The notes: generated by a model not told the origin, from the sequence alone. A stretch of 64,000 nucleotides of DNA from an uncultured Rhodospirillales bacterium (GCA_902761715.1 CACWLK010000002.1:47629-111628), one strand, 5' to 3'. Counted from the first letter of the stretch, positions 16,907 to 25,884 are shown. Made by a program: numbers and translations.

Positions 16907-18022
16907 TTATTCTGCGTCGAGTTCAGAATCGGATTTTCTTTCCACTTCAAATCGTTTGCCTTTTATATATGCTCCGATGAAATCCCCGTTATTTATCATA
17001 AAAATAAAAGGTCGATTGGCATTGAAAATCATTTTCCAATCTTTTCGTTCTAAACCGGAATCCATAAAGCCTTCAGGGGGTAACATTATTTCAGTAACTG
17101 CATGAGCTTCTGTTCCTTTTTCGGTTGTCTTGATATCTGCCTTATGAGTAATCATTTCAACATAGTGCCGGACATCGCTTAATTTGCTTAAATCAGCATT
17201 TTCACCGAAAATTTTGTTAATTCCCCATTTTCTATAATACGAAATCATATCTTCATTATCATATTTAATTTCGAACCTGGGGATTGAAATATCAACCGGA
17301 ACAGGATGATATTTTAAAAACAAATCGTTAGCAGTCATATTTTGCACAAATTCATTAAAATCAATGCCTTCTCTGGGTAGAAAAATATGCATTACATCGC
17401 CGTTTTTATAAGGAAGTTGCACCGCCTGCATTTTATCGTCCTGATAATAATCGACAATTCGTCTACTGTCATGCATCATATCAACCTTATCAATCGTTCC
17501 ATCTAGAGAATTAAAATCTTTAATTTTCGTAAGGTCGTCTTCAAAATGATTTTTCCATTCATCATTGAAGTCAACTTCATTTCTTAGTGTTAATTTGTCA
17601 TCATTAAGTTTATGTTTAATTTCTACAAATAACTCATTTTGAACTTTATTTTCATATTCTTGTTTAAAGTCGTTCCCAATAATAGTACTGGTTATTTGAA
17701 TAGAATCTTTTTTCTGCTTCATATATTCAGATATTTTACGGTTTGTGGTGTCTATGTCAATTTCATTGCCTCTCCAGTCCCGTAAAGTAAGGATTTTATC
17801 AAACTCATCTCTAGTTCTACCATCAGCTCCATTTACCAACAAAACCGTAGCCACGTAGACAGACAGAGGTGATACAACAAAATTATCCTTTTTGTCTTCA
17901 AAGGCGGTTTTGAAAAAAATGTTGGTAAAAGACAAATCCATATCGCCTGCAGACCAGCGGGTATCTGCATTGGCATTGAATGCTACCAACAAAGATAAAA
18001 CTACAACGATTTTTTTTAACAT
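16907..18022 (-). CDS. Secreted serpin (serine protease inhibitor), copy 2
   Basis: Tandem paralogue of the serpin at 15701. Signal peptide and last 20 or so residues are identical between copies and the DNA at both ends is nearly identical, which points to recent duplication or gene conversion. Serpin landmarks NFVVSPLSVY, NGADGRTRDEF, KVDMMHDS, LPYKNGDVMHIFLPRE, IPRFEIKYD and the hinge TEKGTEAHAVTE are present. The exposed loop between hinge and KDW differs from copy 1 and is about four residues shorter. ATG at 18022 has AGGAG 7 bases upstream. Begins 14 bases after galE and is probably cotranscribed with it. Confidence 0.9.
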   Translation of the reverse strand: MLKKIVVVLSLLVAFNANADTRWSAGDMDLSFTNIFFKTAFEDKKDNFVVSPLSVYVATVLLVNGADGRTRDEFDKILTLRDWRGNEIDIDTTNRKISEYMKQKKDSIQITSTIIGNDFKQEYENKVQNELFVEIKHKLNDDKLTLRNEVDFNDEWKNHFEDDLTKIKDFNSLDGTIDKVDMMHDSRRIVDYYQDDKMQAVQLPYKNGDVMHIFLPREGIDFNEFVQNMTANDLFLKYHPVPVDISIPRFEIKYDNEDMISYYRKWGINKIFGENADLSKLSDVRHYVEMITHKADIKTTEKGTEAHAVTEIMLPPEGFMDSGLERKDWKMIFNANRPFIFMINNGDFIGAYIKGKRFEVERKSDSELDAE

Positions 18023-18036
18023 AATCATTCTCCTTA

Positions 18037-19011
18037 TCAGTATTTTTTATTCTGCTCCCAGTCCCAAGCGGTTCTGATAATATCTTTAATATCAGTATAT
18101 TGGGGCTTCCAACCGAGAACTTCTTTTGCCTTGGTATTATCGGCAAACAATTTTGCCGGATCCCCGTCACGTCGCGATGTATATTCAACAGGGCAGGGAT
18201 GTCCGCTGACTTCTTCAGCTGCGGAAATAATTTCCTTTACCGATGTTCCAAGCCCCGTTCCCAGATTTATACAGCCGTTATAGGTACCAAGTTTTTCAAC
18301 TGCCAAACGATGAGCCGCAGCCAAATCTTCAACATGTATATAGTCTCTTATGCATGTGCCGTCCGGCGTATCATAGTCGGTACCGAACACTTTTATATCA
18401 GCACGCTCACCTTTGATAGCCTTTAATACAAGCGGAATCAAATGTGTTTCGGGAGAATGACTTTCGCCCAAAGAACCGTCGGCCGAACAGCCCGCAGCAT
18501 TAAAATAACGCAAAGCAATATGCTGCAGCCCGTAAGCTTTTTCATAATCATCAAAAATTTGCTCAACCATCAACTTGGTGCGTCCATAAGGGCTGATTGG
18601 ATTCTGCGGGTGTTTTTCATCAATCGGCACATATTGCGGAGCACCATATGTTGCACATGAGCTCGAAAATACAATTTTCTTCACCCCATGGGCAAGCATC
18701 GACTGCAAAAGGTTAAGCGTACCCACCACATTATTATAATAGTACTTCTGCGGATTGCTCACGCTTTCGCCCACATAAGCATACGCCGCAAAATGGATAA
18801 CCGCATCTATCTTATGGTTATCAAACACATTGTTCAATGAATTGATGTCCGCCAAATCGGCAGAAACAAATTTAGCCCTTTTATCGACAGATTCGCTATG
18901 CCCATAGACAAGATTATCAGCAACAACCACGCCAAAACCGCTATCCAGCAGGTGCTTTACCGTATGCGAACCTATATATCCGGCACCTCCCATTACTAAT
19001 ATAGTATCCAT
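18037..19011 (-). CDS. galE: UDP-glucose 4-epimerase
   Basis: Interconverts UDP-glucose and UDP-galactose for LPS and exopolysaccharide. The 324-residue SDR protein begins ILVMGGAGYIGSHTVKHLL (NAD site), has SSSCATYG, the catalytic YGRTKLMVE (Tyr/Lys), and LRYFNAAGC. AAGGGTG lies upstream of the ATG. First gene of a minus-strand unit that continues into the two serpins. Confidence 0.96.
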   Translation of the reverse strand: MDTILVMGGAGYIGSHTVKHLLDSGFGVVVADNLVYGHSESVDKRAKFVSADLADINSLNNVFDNHKIDAVIHFAAYAYVGESVSNPQKYYYNNVVGTLNLLQSMLAHGVKKIVFSSSCATYGAPQYVPIDEKHPQNPISPYGRTKLMVEQIFDDYEKAYGLQHIALRYFNAAGCSADGSLGESHSPETHLIPLVLKAIKGERADIKVFGTDYDTPDGTCIRDYIHVEDLAAAHRLAVEKLGTYNGCINLGTGLGTSVKEIISAAEEVSGHPCPVEYTSRRDGDPAKLFADNTKAKEVLGWKPQYTDIKDIIRTAWDWEQNKKY

Positions 19012-19217
19012 GAGTACACCCTTCTTAAATATAATTTGATTCGATTCTTATATGTTTCATATTAATTTTTTGATAATTATTGCCTTTTTTTCACAAAATA
19101 TACACAGAATAGTTGAATAACTTACTTTTATGTTTGACTTTTATATAAAATATGTCTCAAATCTTAATCAGAGGCGAACAGACCTCTATTAACTTAACGT
19201 TAAGAAAGGAATTTAAT

Positions 19218-19490
19218 ATGAATAAAACTGAATTCGTAGAAGCTGTTGCTAAAGATGCTAAAGCTTCTAAAGCTGCTACTTCACAAATCGTTAACTCTTT
19301 CATCGCTGTTGTTACCAAGAGCTTGAAGAAAGGTGATAGCGTTCAATTGACAGGCTTTGGCACATTCTCTGTTGCTAAACGTTCTGCTCGTAAAGGTCGC
19401 AACCCTGCTACCGGTAAAGAAATCAAAATCCCGGCTTCTAAGGCTCCTAAGTTCAAAGCTGGTGCTTTGTTGAAGAAAGCTGTTAAGTAA
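19218..19490 (+). CDS. hup: HU-type DNA-binding protein
   Basis: Ninety-residue nucleoid protein of the HU/IHF family. It begins MNKTEFVEAVA, has the family signature GFGTFSVAKRSARKGRNPATGKEI (DNA-binding arm residues RNPATG) and ends in KAGALLKKAVK. The ATG at 19218 with AAAGGA upstream was chosen over an in-frame ATG at 19152, which would add 22 non-family residues. It is strongly AT-biased in codon ends, as expected for a highly expressed gene. Convergent with copA across a shared terminator. Confidence 0.95.
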   Translation: MNKTEFVEAVAKDAKASKAATSQIVNSFIAVVTKSLKKGDSVQLTGFGTFSVAKRSARKGRNPATGKEIKIPASKAPKFKAGALLKKAVK

Positions 19491-19506
19491 TTCACGACAG
19501 TTTTAT

Positions 19507-19541
19507 AAAATCCCCGAAGGCGAAAGTCTCCGGGGATTTTT
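19507..19541. terminator. Intrinsic terminator between HU and copA
   Basis: Inverted repeat ATCCCCG/CGGGGAT with an interior imperfect stem and a following T run; it lies between the two convergent stop codons. Confidence 0.8.
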
Positions 19542-19542
19542 A

Positions 19543-21681
19543 TTATCTTAGTCTCAATGTGTTCAAAATCACGGTCGTACTGCTTATTACCATAGCAAGG
19601 CTGGCCATCATCGGGTTTATGGTAACTCCCCACGAACGCAAAACTCCTGCGGCAATTGGTATCATCAGCATATTATAGAACATCGCCCAGAACAAATTTT
19701 GTTTGATAATCTTTACCGTCCGTTTACCGGTTTCAAGCAAATAGGGGAGGTTGTTCAGGTTCTCATTTTTCAAAATTACGCCGGCCGCATCAATTGCAAT
19801 CTCAGTTCCGCCGTTTATACTTACTCCGACATTGCTCTCAATCAGGGCCGGACTGTCATTAATCCCGTCGCCACACATCATGACAACGTTACCTCTTTGC
19901 TTAAATTTTTTGATTAGCTTTAATTTTTCAGATGGCAAAATGTCAGCAACAACTTCATCTATTCCAAGCTCGTCTGCGACTGATTTTGCAACTCGTTCAT
20001 TGTCGCCGGTCAGCATTATGGTTTTTATATTTTTTGCCTTAAAATCCGATATTGCAGATTTTGCGCTTTCACGTAACACATCGCATACCCCGACAACTGC
20101 ACTGATTTCTCCGTCAACAACGATGTACACAATCGAATACGCCTCTGCGGATAACAATTTCTCATGATCGTGTTTTTTGACAATTGCCCTTTGCTTTAGC
20201 AGTTTGGCATTTCCCAACAAGACCGTTTTTCCGTCAACGCAACCTTTTATGCCCATACCTTCAATATTCTCAAAGTCTTTTACCTTCAGCTTGTTCAGCC
20301 CACAAACAGACATATATTCTACAAAAGCTCTGCTTATCGGATGGTTTGACATACTTTCCAAACTTCCCGCCAACTGCATAATATAATTTTCATCAATGCT
20401 TGCGATTTTTAATATCTTGGCAATCCTCAATCTTCCGTGTGTAAGCGTTCCGGTCTTATCAAACGCTACAAGGTTTATTTTGGGGAGGATCTCAAATATA
20501 TCACTGCTTTTAACCAATATTCCTTTTTTCAGGCACATCCCGTCCGCCGCAACAACCGCCAAAGGTGTCGCCAAGCCCAATGCACACGGACACGCTACCA
20601 CTAAAACGCTTATAAAAGATATAAATGCGACATTGAAATTGTTTTCAAAAAATATATTCAGAGCCCAGGCAAAAACAGCAATGATAATAACCGCAGGAAC
20701 AAAATATCCGGATATGGTGTCGGCAAGTCTGGCAATAGGTGCTTTGGTCGAAGTTGCCTTTGCTACCATTTCGACAATTTCCGATACCGTCGAGTTTTTT
20801 CCGATTCTTTCGGCCTTATATTCGACATATCCGTCATAGTTAAGGCTTCCGGCCATAATTTTATCACCGACAGTCTTGTTTGTCGGTGTACTTTCTCCGC
20901 TGATAAACGATTCGTCAAAATGGGCACTTCCGGCTATAATTTCTCCGTCAACGGCAACTTTTTCTCCCGGACGTACTACTACAATATCTCCGGCATGTAT
21001 TTCATCAATCGTTACTTTTTGCTCGACATTATTTTTTTTGAGTATTGCCAGAGCAGGGGTAATAGTAACCAACTTTTGCAAAGCGGATTTGGTCTTTTCC
21101 TTATTAATGCCGTCTATATACCGTCCCAATTTTACAAAATATATAATAATTGCACTCGACTCAAAATATAACAACTCGGCATTACCGATAAAGAGATTGA
21201 ATAAACTGTAGCCGAAACTGGCAACTACACCAATGCCTATCAGCGTATCCATATTAGGTGTGCGGTGGATTAGATTTTTCCATCCGTTTTTCAAGATATC
21301 TTTTCCGTACCACAAAAAACATACTGCCAATACCATTTGGACATATCCGGTATTGAGCCCATAAAACATTCCGCCCATTGAAATCATCATTATTGCCAGG
21401 GCTAAAGCGGTAAACAGACCAAAACTGACTTTTTGAAAATTTGAGTTGCTTTTGGTTTCAAAGCCCTTAAATTCACCCAAACTGGAAAAACCGGCCTTTT
21501 GTACATAAGCCTCAATCTTGGCAACATCTAGCAAATTTTCATCATAGACAATATTAGCATTTGCCAACACCAAATTAACACAGGCACTGACTATTCCGTC
21601 CTGTTTGTTCAAAAACTTTTCCAACCCGTTAGAACAGGCAGAACAAGTCATACCGTCAATTGTCAGGATTATATTTTTCAT
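19543..21681 (-). CDS. copA: Copper-translocating P-type ATPase CopA
   Basis: P1B ATPase exporting Cu(I). The 712-residue protein has an N-terminal heavy-metal-associated domain with GMTCSACS, eight predicted membrane segments, the actuator motif SGESTP, the metal-site CPC within VACPCALGLATP, the phosphorylation site DKTGTLTHG, and the GDGINDSPAL hinge. The ATG overlaps the stop of the small copper-binding protein upstream by 4 bases, so the two form an operon. Confidence 0.95.
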   Translation of the reverse strand: MKNIILTIDGMTCSACSNGLEKFLNKQDGIVSACVNLVLANANIVYDENLLDVAKIEAYVQKAGFSSLGEFKGFETKSNSNFQKVSFGLFTALALAIMMISMGGMFYGLNTGYVQMVLAVCFLWYGKDILKNGWKNLIHRTPNMDTLIGIGVVASFGYSLFNLFIGNAELLYFESSAIIIYFVKLGRYIDGINKEKTKSALQKLVTITPALAILKKNNVEQKVTIDEIHAGDIVVVRPGEKVAVDGEIIAGSAHFDESFISGESTPTNKTVGDKIMAGSLNYDGYVEYKAERIGKNSTVSEIVEMVAKATSTKAPIARLADTISGYFVPAVIIIAVFAWALNIFFENNFNVAFISFISVLVVACPCALGLATPLAVVAADGMCLKKGILVKSSDIFEILPKINLVAFDKTGTLTHGRLRIAKILKIASIDENYIMQLAGSLESMSNHPISRAFVEYMSVCGLNKLKVKDFENIEGMGIKGCVDGKTVLLGNAKLLKQRAIVKKHDHEKLLSAEAYSIVYIVVDGEISAVVGVCDVLRESAKSAISDFKAKNIKTIMLTGDNERVAKSVADELGIDEVVADILPSEKLKLIKKFKQRGNVVMMCGDGINDSPALIESNVGVSINGGTEIAIDAAGVILKNENLNNLPYLLETGKRTVKIIKQNLFWAMFYNMLMIPIAAGVLRSWGVTINPMMASLAMVISSTTVILNTLRLR

Positions 21682-21884
21682 TTTATAACTTCAAAACCCA
21701 AATCATCAATTGTATCACTTGCTAAAGAGCAGTCAAAATCGTCTTGAACCTCAAGTTTTACCTCTCCGAGTTCATGACTTGCTTCAACTTTTATAACACC
21801 ATCAAGTCCTGATAGGGCGTTTTTTACTCGATTTTCGCATCCGCAACAATGCATTCCGTCTACATTTAAGATGACCTGTTTCAT
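21678..21884 (-). CDS. copZ: Heavy-metal-associated domain protein (CopZ-like copper chaperone)
   Basis: Sixty-eight-residue single HMA domain with the metal-binding GMHCCGC motif near the N-terminus and a ferredoxin-like length. CopZ proteins hand Cu(I) to CopA. AAGGAG lies upstream of the ATG, and the stop overlaps copA. No regulator gene (CueR/CopY type) is adjacent. Confidence 0.88.
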   Translation of the reverse strand: MKQVILNVDGMHCCGCENRVKNALSGLDGVIKVEASHELGEVKLEVQDDFDCSLASDTIDDLGFEVIK

Positions 21885-21946
21885 TTTATTCTCCTTATTT
21901 TTATAAACTCATATTACATTTACCCCTTGTTTTCAATAAAAAATAC

Positions 21947-21974
21947 TTGACAAACAAAATTTATCAAGTATAAC
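21947..21974 (+). promoter_or_regulatory. Sigma-70-like promoter upstream of the glycosyltransferase
   Basis: TTGACA and TATAAC separated by 16 bases. Transcription from here would give a leader of about 230 bases before the ATG at 22212. The stretch 21885-22211 has no credible gene; I see no recognisable riboswitch, but it is GC-richer in 22050-22160 with several short inverted segments. Confidence 0.55.
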
Positions 21975-22211
21975 TCCGACTACAAATTTATTATTAGCAC
22001 AGTATTATCACTTCATTCATTCTTTAGCTTTTTTATAATAAAACAATTTATTGCGTCGGATTAGACATCTTAGACGTATCGCCGATAGCCGTGTTGTGAA
22101 ATACCGCTGTTGACACTGGCACCACTGTCCTCTTCTGAAAAAAGACGACCTTGGTGCTTTTTTATTGCAATAATAACCGGTTGAGTGTAACATTTCCACC
22201 TGGAGAAACAC

Positions 22212-23024
22212 ATGACTAAAATATCCGTAATCATGCCGCTGTACAATTGTGAAAAGTTTGTAAAGCACTCAATTGCTTCAGTGCAAAACCAGACTTATCC
22301 CAATTGGGAGCTAATCATCGTTAACGATGCCTCGACCGACAATTCTCTTGCCGAAGCCGAGCGTTTTGCCGCGGCCGATGAGCGCATAAAAGTTCTCTCT
22401 GTCGCTGAAAATCAGGGCGTCAGCTATTGCCGCAACTTGGCGATAGAACATGCCACCGGCGACTATATCACTTTTTTGGACAGCGATGATTTATGGTCAA
22501 AACATAAACTCGAACGCCAGCTTTCCTTTATGGAAAATCACGGTTATGCGCTTTCCCATACATCATATGCTTTTATGAACGAAAAAGGTTTGGTCATGGA
22601 GCATGGCAAAGTCAATGTTGATCCCTTGGTTGACATGGATAAGTACATGAAAACTACGCAAATCGGTATGTCAACCGTAATGATTGACCGCCGCAAAATC
22701 AAAGACATTGTTTTTCCGAACGACCGCGAACTTTGTGAAGATGCACGTCTTTGGATGAATTTTATGCGTAAAGGGCATAAATTTCACGGACTTAATGAAG
22801 TTTTGTTGCTTTATCGTGTGCGTTCGCATCAGCTCAGCCACAACAAAGTAAAAATGGTGCGCAATACTCTTAACCGCTATTGGCAGGAAAAAGACTATCC
22901 GGCCTATAAACGACTTTATTACTTTTTGAATTATGCGTGCAATGGCGTCGGAAAAAGGTTGCGCCGTCCCAACATAGATTATCAGTCAATTTACAACAAT
23001 TTTAATTGCCGCAGGGAGGACTGA
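22212..23024 (+). CDS. Family 2 glycosyltransferase
   Basis: Inverting GT-A transferase acting on a nucleotide sugar in the cytoplasm, probably for LPS or surface glycan. The 270-residue protein starts with ISVIMPLYNCEKFVKHSIASV, the GT2 signature, followed by IVNDASTDNS and the metal-binding FLDSDDLW (DxD-like) at about residue 95. TGGAG precedes the ATG. Its stop (23022-23024) is followed two bases later by the ybaK GTG. Donor and acceptor are not predictable. Confidence 0.88.
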   Translation: MTKISVIMPLYNCEKFVKHSIASVQNQTYPNWELIIVNDASTDNSLAEAERFAAADERIKVLSVAENQGVSYCRNLAIEHATGDYITFLDSDDLWSKHKLERQLSFMENHGYALSHTSYAFMNEKGLVMEHGKVNVDPLVDMDKYMKTTQIGMSTVMIDRRKIKDIVFPNDRELCEDARLWMNFMRKGHKFHGLNEVLLLYRVRSHQLSHNKVKMVRNTLNRYWQEKDYPAYKRLYYFLNYACNGVGKRLRRPNIDYQSIYNNFNCRRED

Positions 23025-23025
23025 T

Positions 23026-23490
23026 GTGGTTGATAAAACCAATGCCATGCGCAAACTTGACAGCATGAAAATAAAATATAAAGAGTATTTTTATACCAAT
23101 GCTTTGAGTGGTATTGAAGTAGCCACCGCACTCGGTGAGAACCCCAAACAAGTTTTCAAAACATTGGTAACCGTCGCTAAATCAGGCAAAAACTATGTTT
23201 TTCTTCTTCCGGTTTTAGAAGAACTTGACCTCAAAAAAGCCGCCGCCGTGGTCGGAGAAAAAGCTATTGATATGGTAAAGTCCAAAGAGCTCCTTGGCTT
23301 GACCGGCTATGTTCATGGCGGGTGTTCGCCCATCGGTATGAAAAAGTTTTTTACCACCACAATCCACCAATCAGCCAAAGACTTTGAAACCATAATCTTC
23401 AGCGGCGGCAAAATTGGTTTTCAAATAGAACTCTCCCTTGAAGACCTATCCAAAGTTATTCCATACAAACTGGCGGATATCGTCAAATAA
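23026..23490 (+). CDS. ybaK: Cys-tRNA(Pro)/Cys-tRNA(Cys) deacylase YbaK
   Basis: Trans-editing enzyme that hydrolyses Cys wrongly attached to tRNA-Pro by prolyl-tRNA synthetase. The 154-residue protein opens with KTNAMRKLDSMKIKYKEYFY and has the central KTLVTVAKSGKNYVFLLPV region and GYVHGGCSPIGMKK, typical of the INS-like superfamily YbaK subgroup. Start is GTG at 23026, chosen because GGGAGGA lies 5 bases upstream; an overlapping ATG one frame away is not used. Two bases after the GT2 gene. Confidence 0.93.
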   Translation: MVDKTNAMRKLDSMKIKYKEYFYTNALSGIEVATALGENPKQVFKTLVTVAKSGKNYVFLLPVLEELDLKKAAAVVGEKAIDMVKSKELLGLTGYVHGGCSPIGMKKFFTTTIHQSAKDFETIIFSGGKIGFQIELSLEDLSKVIPYKLADIVK

Positions 23491-23558
23491 TCTGTTGCAT
23501 AAAATTATCCAGGCAATACAATACTTCCAGTATTAAAACTCAACAAATGGAGAAAATA

Positions 23559-24494
23559 ATGGAAACTGTTGCCGCAATATTGCTTGTAGTCATTGTTGTT
23601 GCTTTGGCATCGTCTGTTGTCATTGTCAGACAAGGTTACGAGTACACCGTCGAATTTTTGGGAAAATATACTCGCTCGTTAGAGCCGGGGTTCCACATTT
23701 TGGTGCCGATTTTGGAACGTATTGGCGCCCGTATCAGCCGTATGGAACAAGTGCTAGATGTACCGCCTCAGGAAGTTATTACTAAAGATAACGCCATGGT
23801 TGAAGTTGACGGTGTTTTGTTCTTTCAAATTCAACAAGCCGCCAACGCCGCCTATCAGGTGCGCAATCTCGATCAGGCCATTTTAAATTTGATTATGACC
23901 AACATTCGTACGGTTATCGGCGGTATGGAGATTGATGAACTCTTATCTCAGCGTGAATCAATCAACCACCGTTTGTTGGCTGTTGTTGATGAAGCAACTA
24001 TTCCTTGGGGTGTAAAAGTTACTCGTGTTGAAATCAAAAACATTACTCCTCCGCGCGACTTGGTAGAATCTATGGCTCGCCAAATGAAAGCCGAACGTGA
24101 AAAACGCGCCAGCATTCTTGAGGCCGAAGGTGTCAGACAATCCGAGATTTTGCAGGCAGAGGGTGAAAAACAATCCCGCATTCTTGCCGCTGAAGGTGAG
24201 AGAGAAGCCGCTTTCCGTGCTGCTGAAGCTCGTGAACGCGCTGCCGAGGCCGAAGCCAATGCTACCACCATGCTTTCACAGGCAATAGGCAAGGGCGATG
24301 CCAAAGCGCTCAACTATTTCTTAGGTCTTAAATATGTTGAAGCCCTGCAAGGCATTGTAACTTCTCCTAACCAAAAACTTCTTATGTTGCCGGTTGACAC
24401 TCAAAACCTCATGAGCTCACTCGCCGGCATAGCCGAGATAGCCAAAGAAGTTATGAATGACAAAGAAACAGCTAAAGAAACTAAAAAGAAATAG
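23559..24494 (+). CDS. SPFH/stomatin-like membrane protein (QmcA-type)
   Basis: Membrane-anchored SPFH-domain protein of the stomatin/QmcA group, which forms large oligomers on the inner membrane and associates with FtsH protease in E. coli. The 311-residue protein has an N-terminal membrane helix (about residues 1-22), the SPFH domain (30-190; PGFHILVPILERI, EVITKDNAMVEVDGV), and an Ala/Glu-rich coiled coil (190-250). ATG at 23559 has TGGAG 6 bases upstream; an in-frame ATG 12 bases earlier is less likely. Followed 9 bases later by its usual partner, an NfeD protein. Confidence 0.93.
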   Translation: METVAAILLVVIVVALASSVVIVRQGYEYTVEFLGKYTRSLEPGFHILVPILERIGARISRMEQVLDVPPQEVITKDNAMVEVDGVLFFQIQQAANAAYQVRNLDQAILNLIMTNIRTVIGGMEIDELLSQRESINHRLLAVVDEATIPWGVKVTRVEIKNITPPRDLVESMARQMKAEREKRASILEAEGVRQSEILQAEGEKQSRILAAEGEREAAFRAAEARERAAEAEANATTMLSQAIGKGDAKALNYFLGLKYVEALQGIVTSPNQKLLMLPVDTQNLMSSLAGIAEIAKEVMNDKETAKETKKK

Positions 24495-24503
24495 GAGCCG
24501 CCC

Positions 24504-24947
24504 ATGACTTATATGCAGTGGTTATCAATCGGACTTTTCTTAGTTCTTTTAGAATTTGTTGTTCCCGGCACATACCTAATTTGGTTTGGTTTTGCCGCCT
24601 TTGTAATGTCGATTGTTGTTACTTTATACACCTTAACCGTAACCAATCAGGTAATAATATTTTCAATAATCTCGGCAATCTTTGCGGTTATAGGGCTTTA
24701 TGTATATCGCAAACTCATGCACTATATAAAAACCCCGCATGACAATGCCAATCTCAACAATCCGACGGCACAATACATCGGGCGCAGCTACAAGCTGTTG
24801 CAAGACAGTGTTGACGGTCGTTCAAAAGTTGCAATCGGAGACGGCGAATGGTTAGTTGAGTGTCCCAGCGGGCTCAAGGCCGGTACATTTGTCAAAATAA
24901 CGGCAGTCCGAGATGGTTTGGTTTTGATAGCCGAATCAAGTAAATAA
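24504..24947 (+). CDS. NfeD-like membrane protein
   Basis: The 147-residue protein has two or three N-terminal membrane helices (about residues 8-75) and a C-terminal OB-fold (100-145) typical of short NfeD1b-type proteins. These pair with SPFH proteins almost universally, and the gene sits 9 bases after one here. It has GGAG upstream. A terminator follows. Confidence 0.92.
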   Translation: MTYMQWLSIGLFLVLLEFVVPGTYLIWFGFAAFVMSIVVTLYTLTVTNQVIIFSIISAIFAVIGLYVYRKLMHYIKTPHDNANLNNPTAQYIGRSYKLLQDSVDGRSKVAIGDGEWLVECPSGLKAGTFVKITAVRDGLVLIAESSK

Positions 24948-24954
24948 AAACAAA

Positions 24955-24981
24955 AGGTCCGGTTTTTCCGGATCTTTTTTG
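24955..24981 (+). terminator. Intrinsic terminator after nfeD
   Basis: Stem AAAGGTCCGG/CCGGATCTTT (one mismatch and a G-T pair) with a short T-rich loop and T run, 8 bases after the NfeD stop. Confidence 0.75.
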
Positions 24982-24982
24982 A

Positions 24983-25011
24983 TTGACACTTTAGACAAAA
25001 AAGTGTAAAAT
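24983..25011 (+). promoter_or_regulatory. Sigma-70 promoter of the lysozyme gene
   Basis: Perfect TTGACA, 17-base spacer, then TAAAAT, ending 32 bases before the ATG at 25044. One of the best promoter matches in the window. Confidence 0.7.
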
Positions 25012-25043
25012 ATATACCGTATAAAAATTAAATATTAATTATT

Positions 25044-25880
25044 ATGAAGAAAAACATCAAAGGCATCATTGGTGCAATTATCGTATCTCTGATCGCCATA
25101 ATGTGTATCAAAACGTGTCAAAAACAAGAAAGCGAAGCTCCTGTCGGTGATGGTCTCTCAGCCTCTGAATACAACGTATCAAGAGCAACTGAGCTAACCG
25201 AGGACATCTTCAAGTTTATTGCTCTCATTGAGGGCGATAAAGGTGAGGGCAAACCCTATTACTGCGGAGCCCGCTGGACTGTTTGGTACGGAGTAACCAT
25301 CAAGCCCGACGGCAGTTTGATCAAGGAAAACGATAAGCCCATTTCTAAAGAAACCGGCAAAGAGTGGTGCATGTACCACCTTCAAAATCGTCTGCTTCCT
25401 TTCTTCTGCCATTTTGACAAACGCCGGCTGACTGATGAGCAAATCATTGGTTGTGCCTTGTTTATGTACAATGTCGGCGCAGAAGAGTGCACGGGGTATA
25501 ATCACTTGGGCAAAAAGCTCGGCGATCCCAGTAGGTTCTTCCTCGCCGTCAACAGTGGCAAAAAGGATGATTATTGCGTCAACCTGATGACACGCTACCG
25601 CAAATCTGCCGGCAAAAGAGCCAATGGACTGCTCAAAAGACATTGGGTTCAGGGAGCTGCCTACAAAGGCATCTTGAACAGTGAAAATATTCTCGACCTT
25701 CGTCCCGAACATTTTTACAAAACCAAGAACATGGGCAACTACTACTGGCTTGACGGTAAGAGAAATTTGGTTGAGAACGACGGGCTCTTTTCTCTGCGTT
25801 TCGACGACATCACCATCAACACCTTTTTCAACATGAATTTGGCAGACGATGGCGAAAAGAGTGTCCGCTCAATCATCTAA
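25044..25880 (+). CDS. Membrane-anchored GH24-type lysozyme/endolysin
   Basis: The 278-residue protein has an N-terminal hydrophobic helix (about residues 7-23) without a clear cleavage site, then a lysozyme-like domain: FIALIEG with Glu63, PYYCGARWTVWYG with Cys74 and Thr79. This resembles the Glu-Asp/Cys-Thr triad of phage muramidases, although spacing differs by one or two residues. The middle region QIIGCALFMYNVG and the rest fit GH24 less clearly. It stands alone with its own promoter and terminator and has no holin or phage genes nearby. Base composition is somewhat GC-richer than neighbours. Could be a domesticated endolysin or cell-wall remodelling enzyme. Confidence 0.68.
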   Translation: MKKNIKGIIGAIIVSLIAIMCIKTCQKQESEAPVGDGLSASEYNVSRATELTEDIFKFIALIEGDKGEGKPYYCGARWTVWYGVTIKPDGSLIKENDKPISKETGKEWCMYHLQNRLLPFFCHFDKRRLTDEQIIGCALFMYNVGAEECTGYNHLGKKLGDPSRFFLAVNSGKKDDYCVNLMTRYRKSAGKRANGLLKRHWVQGAAYKGILNSENILDLRPEHFYKTKNMGNYYWLDGKRNLVENDGLFSLRFDDITINTFFNMNLADDGEKSVRSII

Positions 25881-25884
25881 ACAA

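Noticed and set aside
22017..22268. Minus-strand 83-codon frame before the glycosyltransferase
   Set aside because: Overlaps the GT2 start, has no family features, and the region carries a plus-strand promoter.
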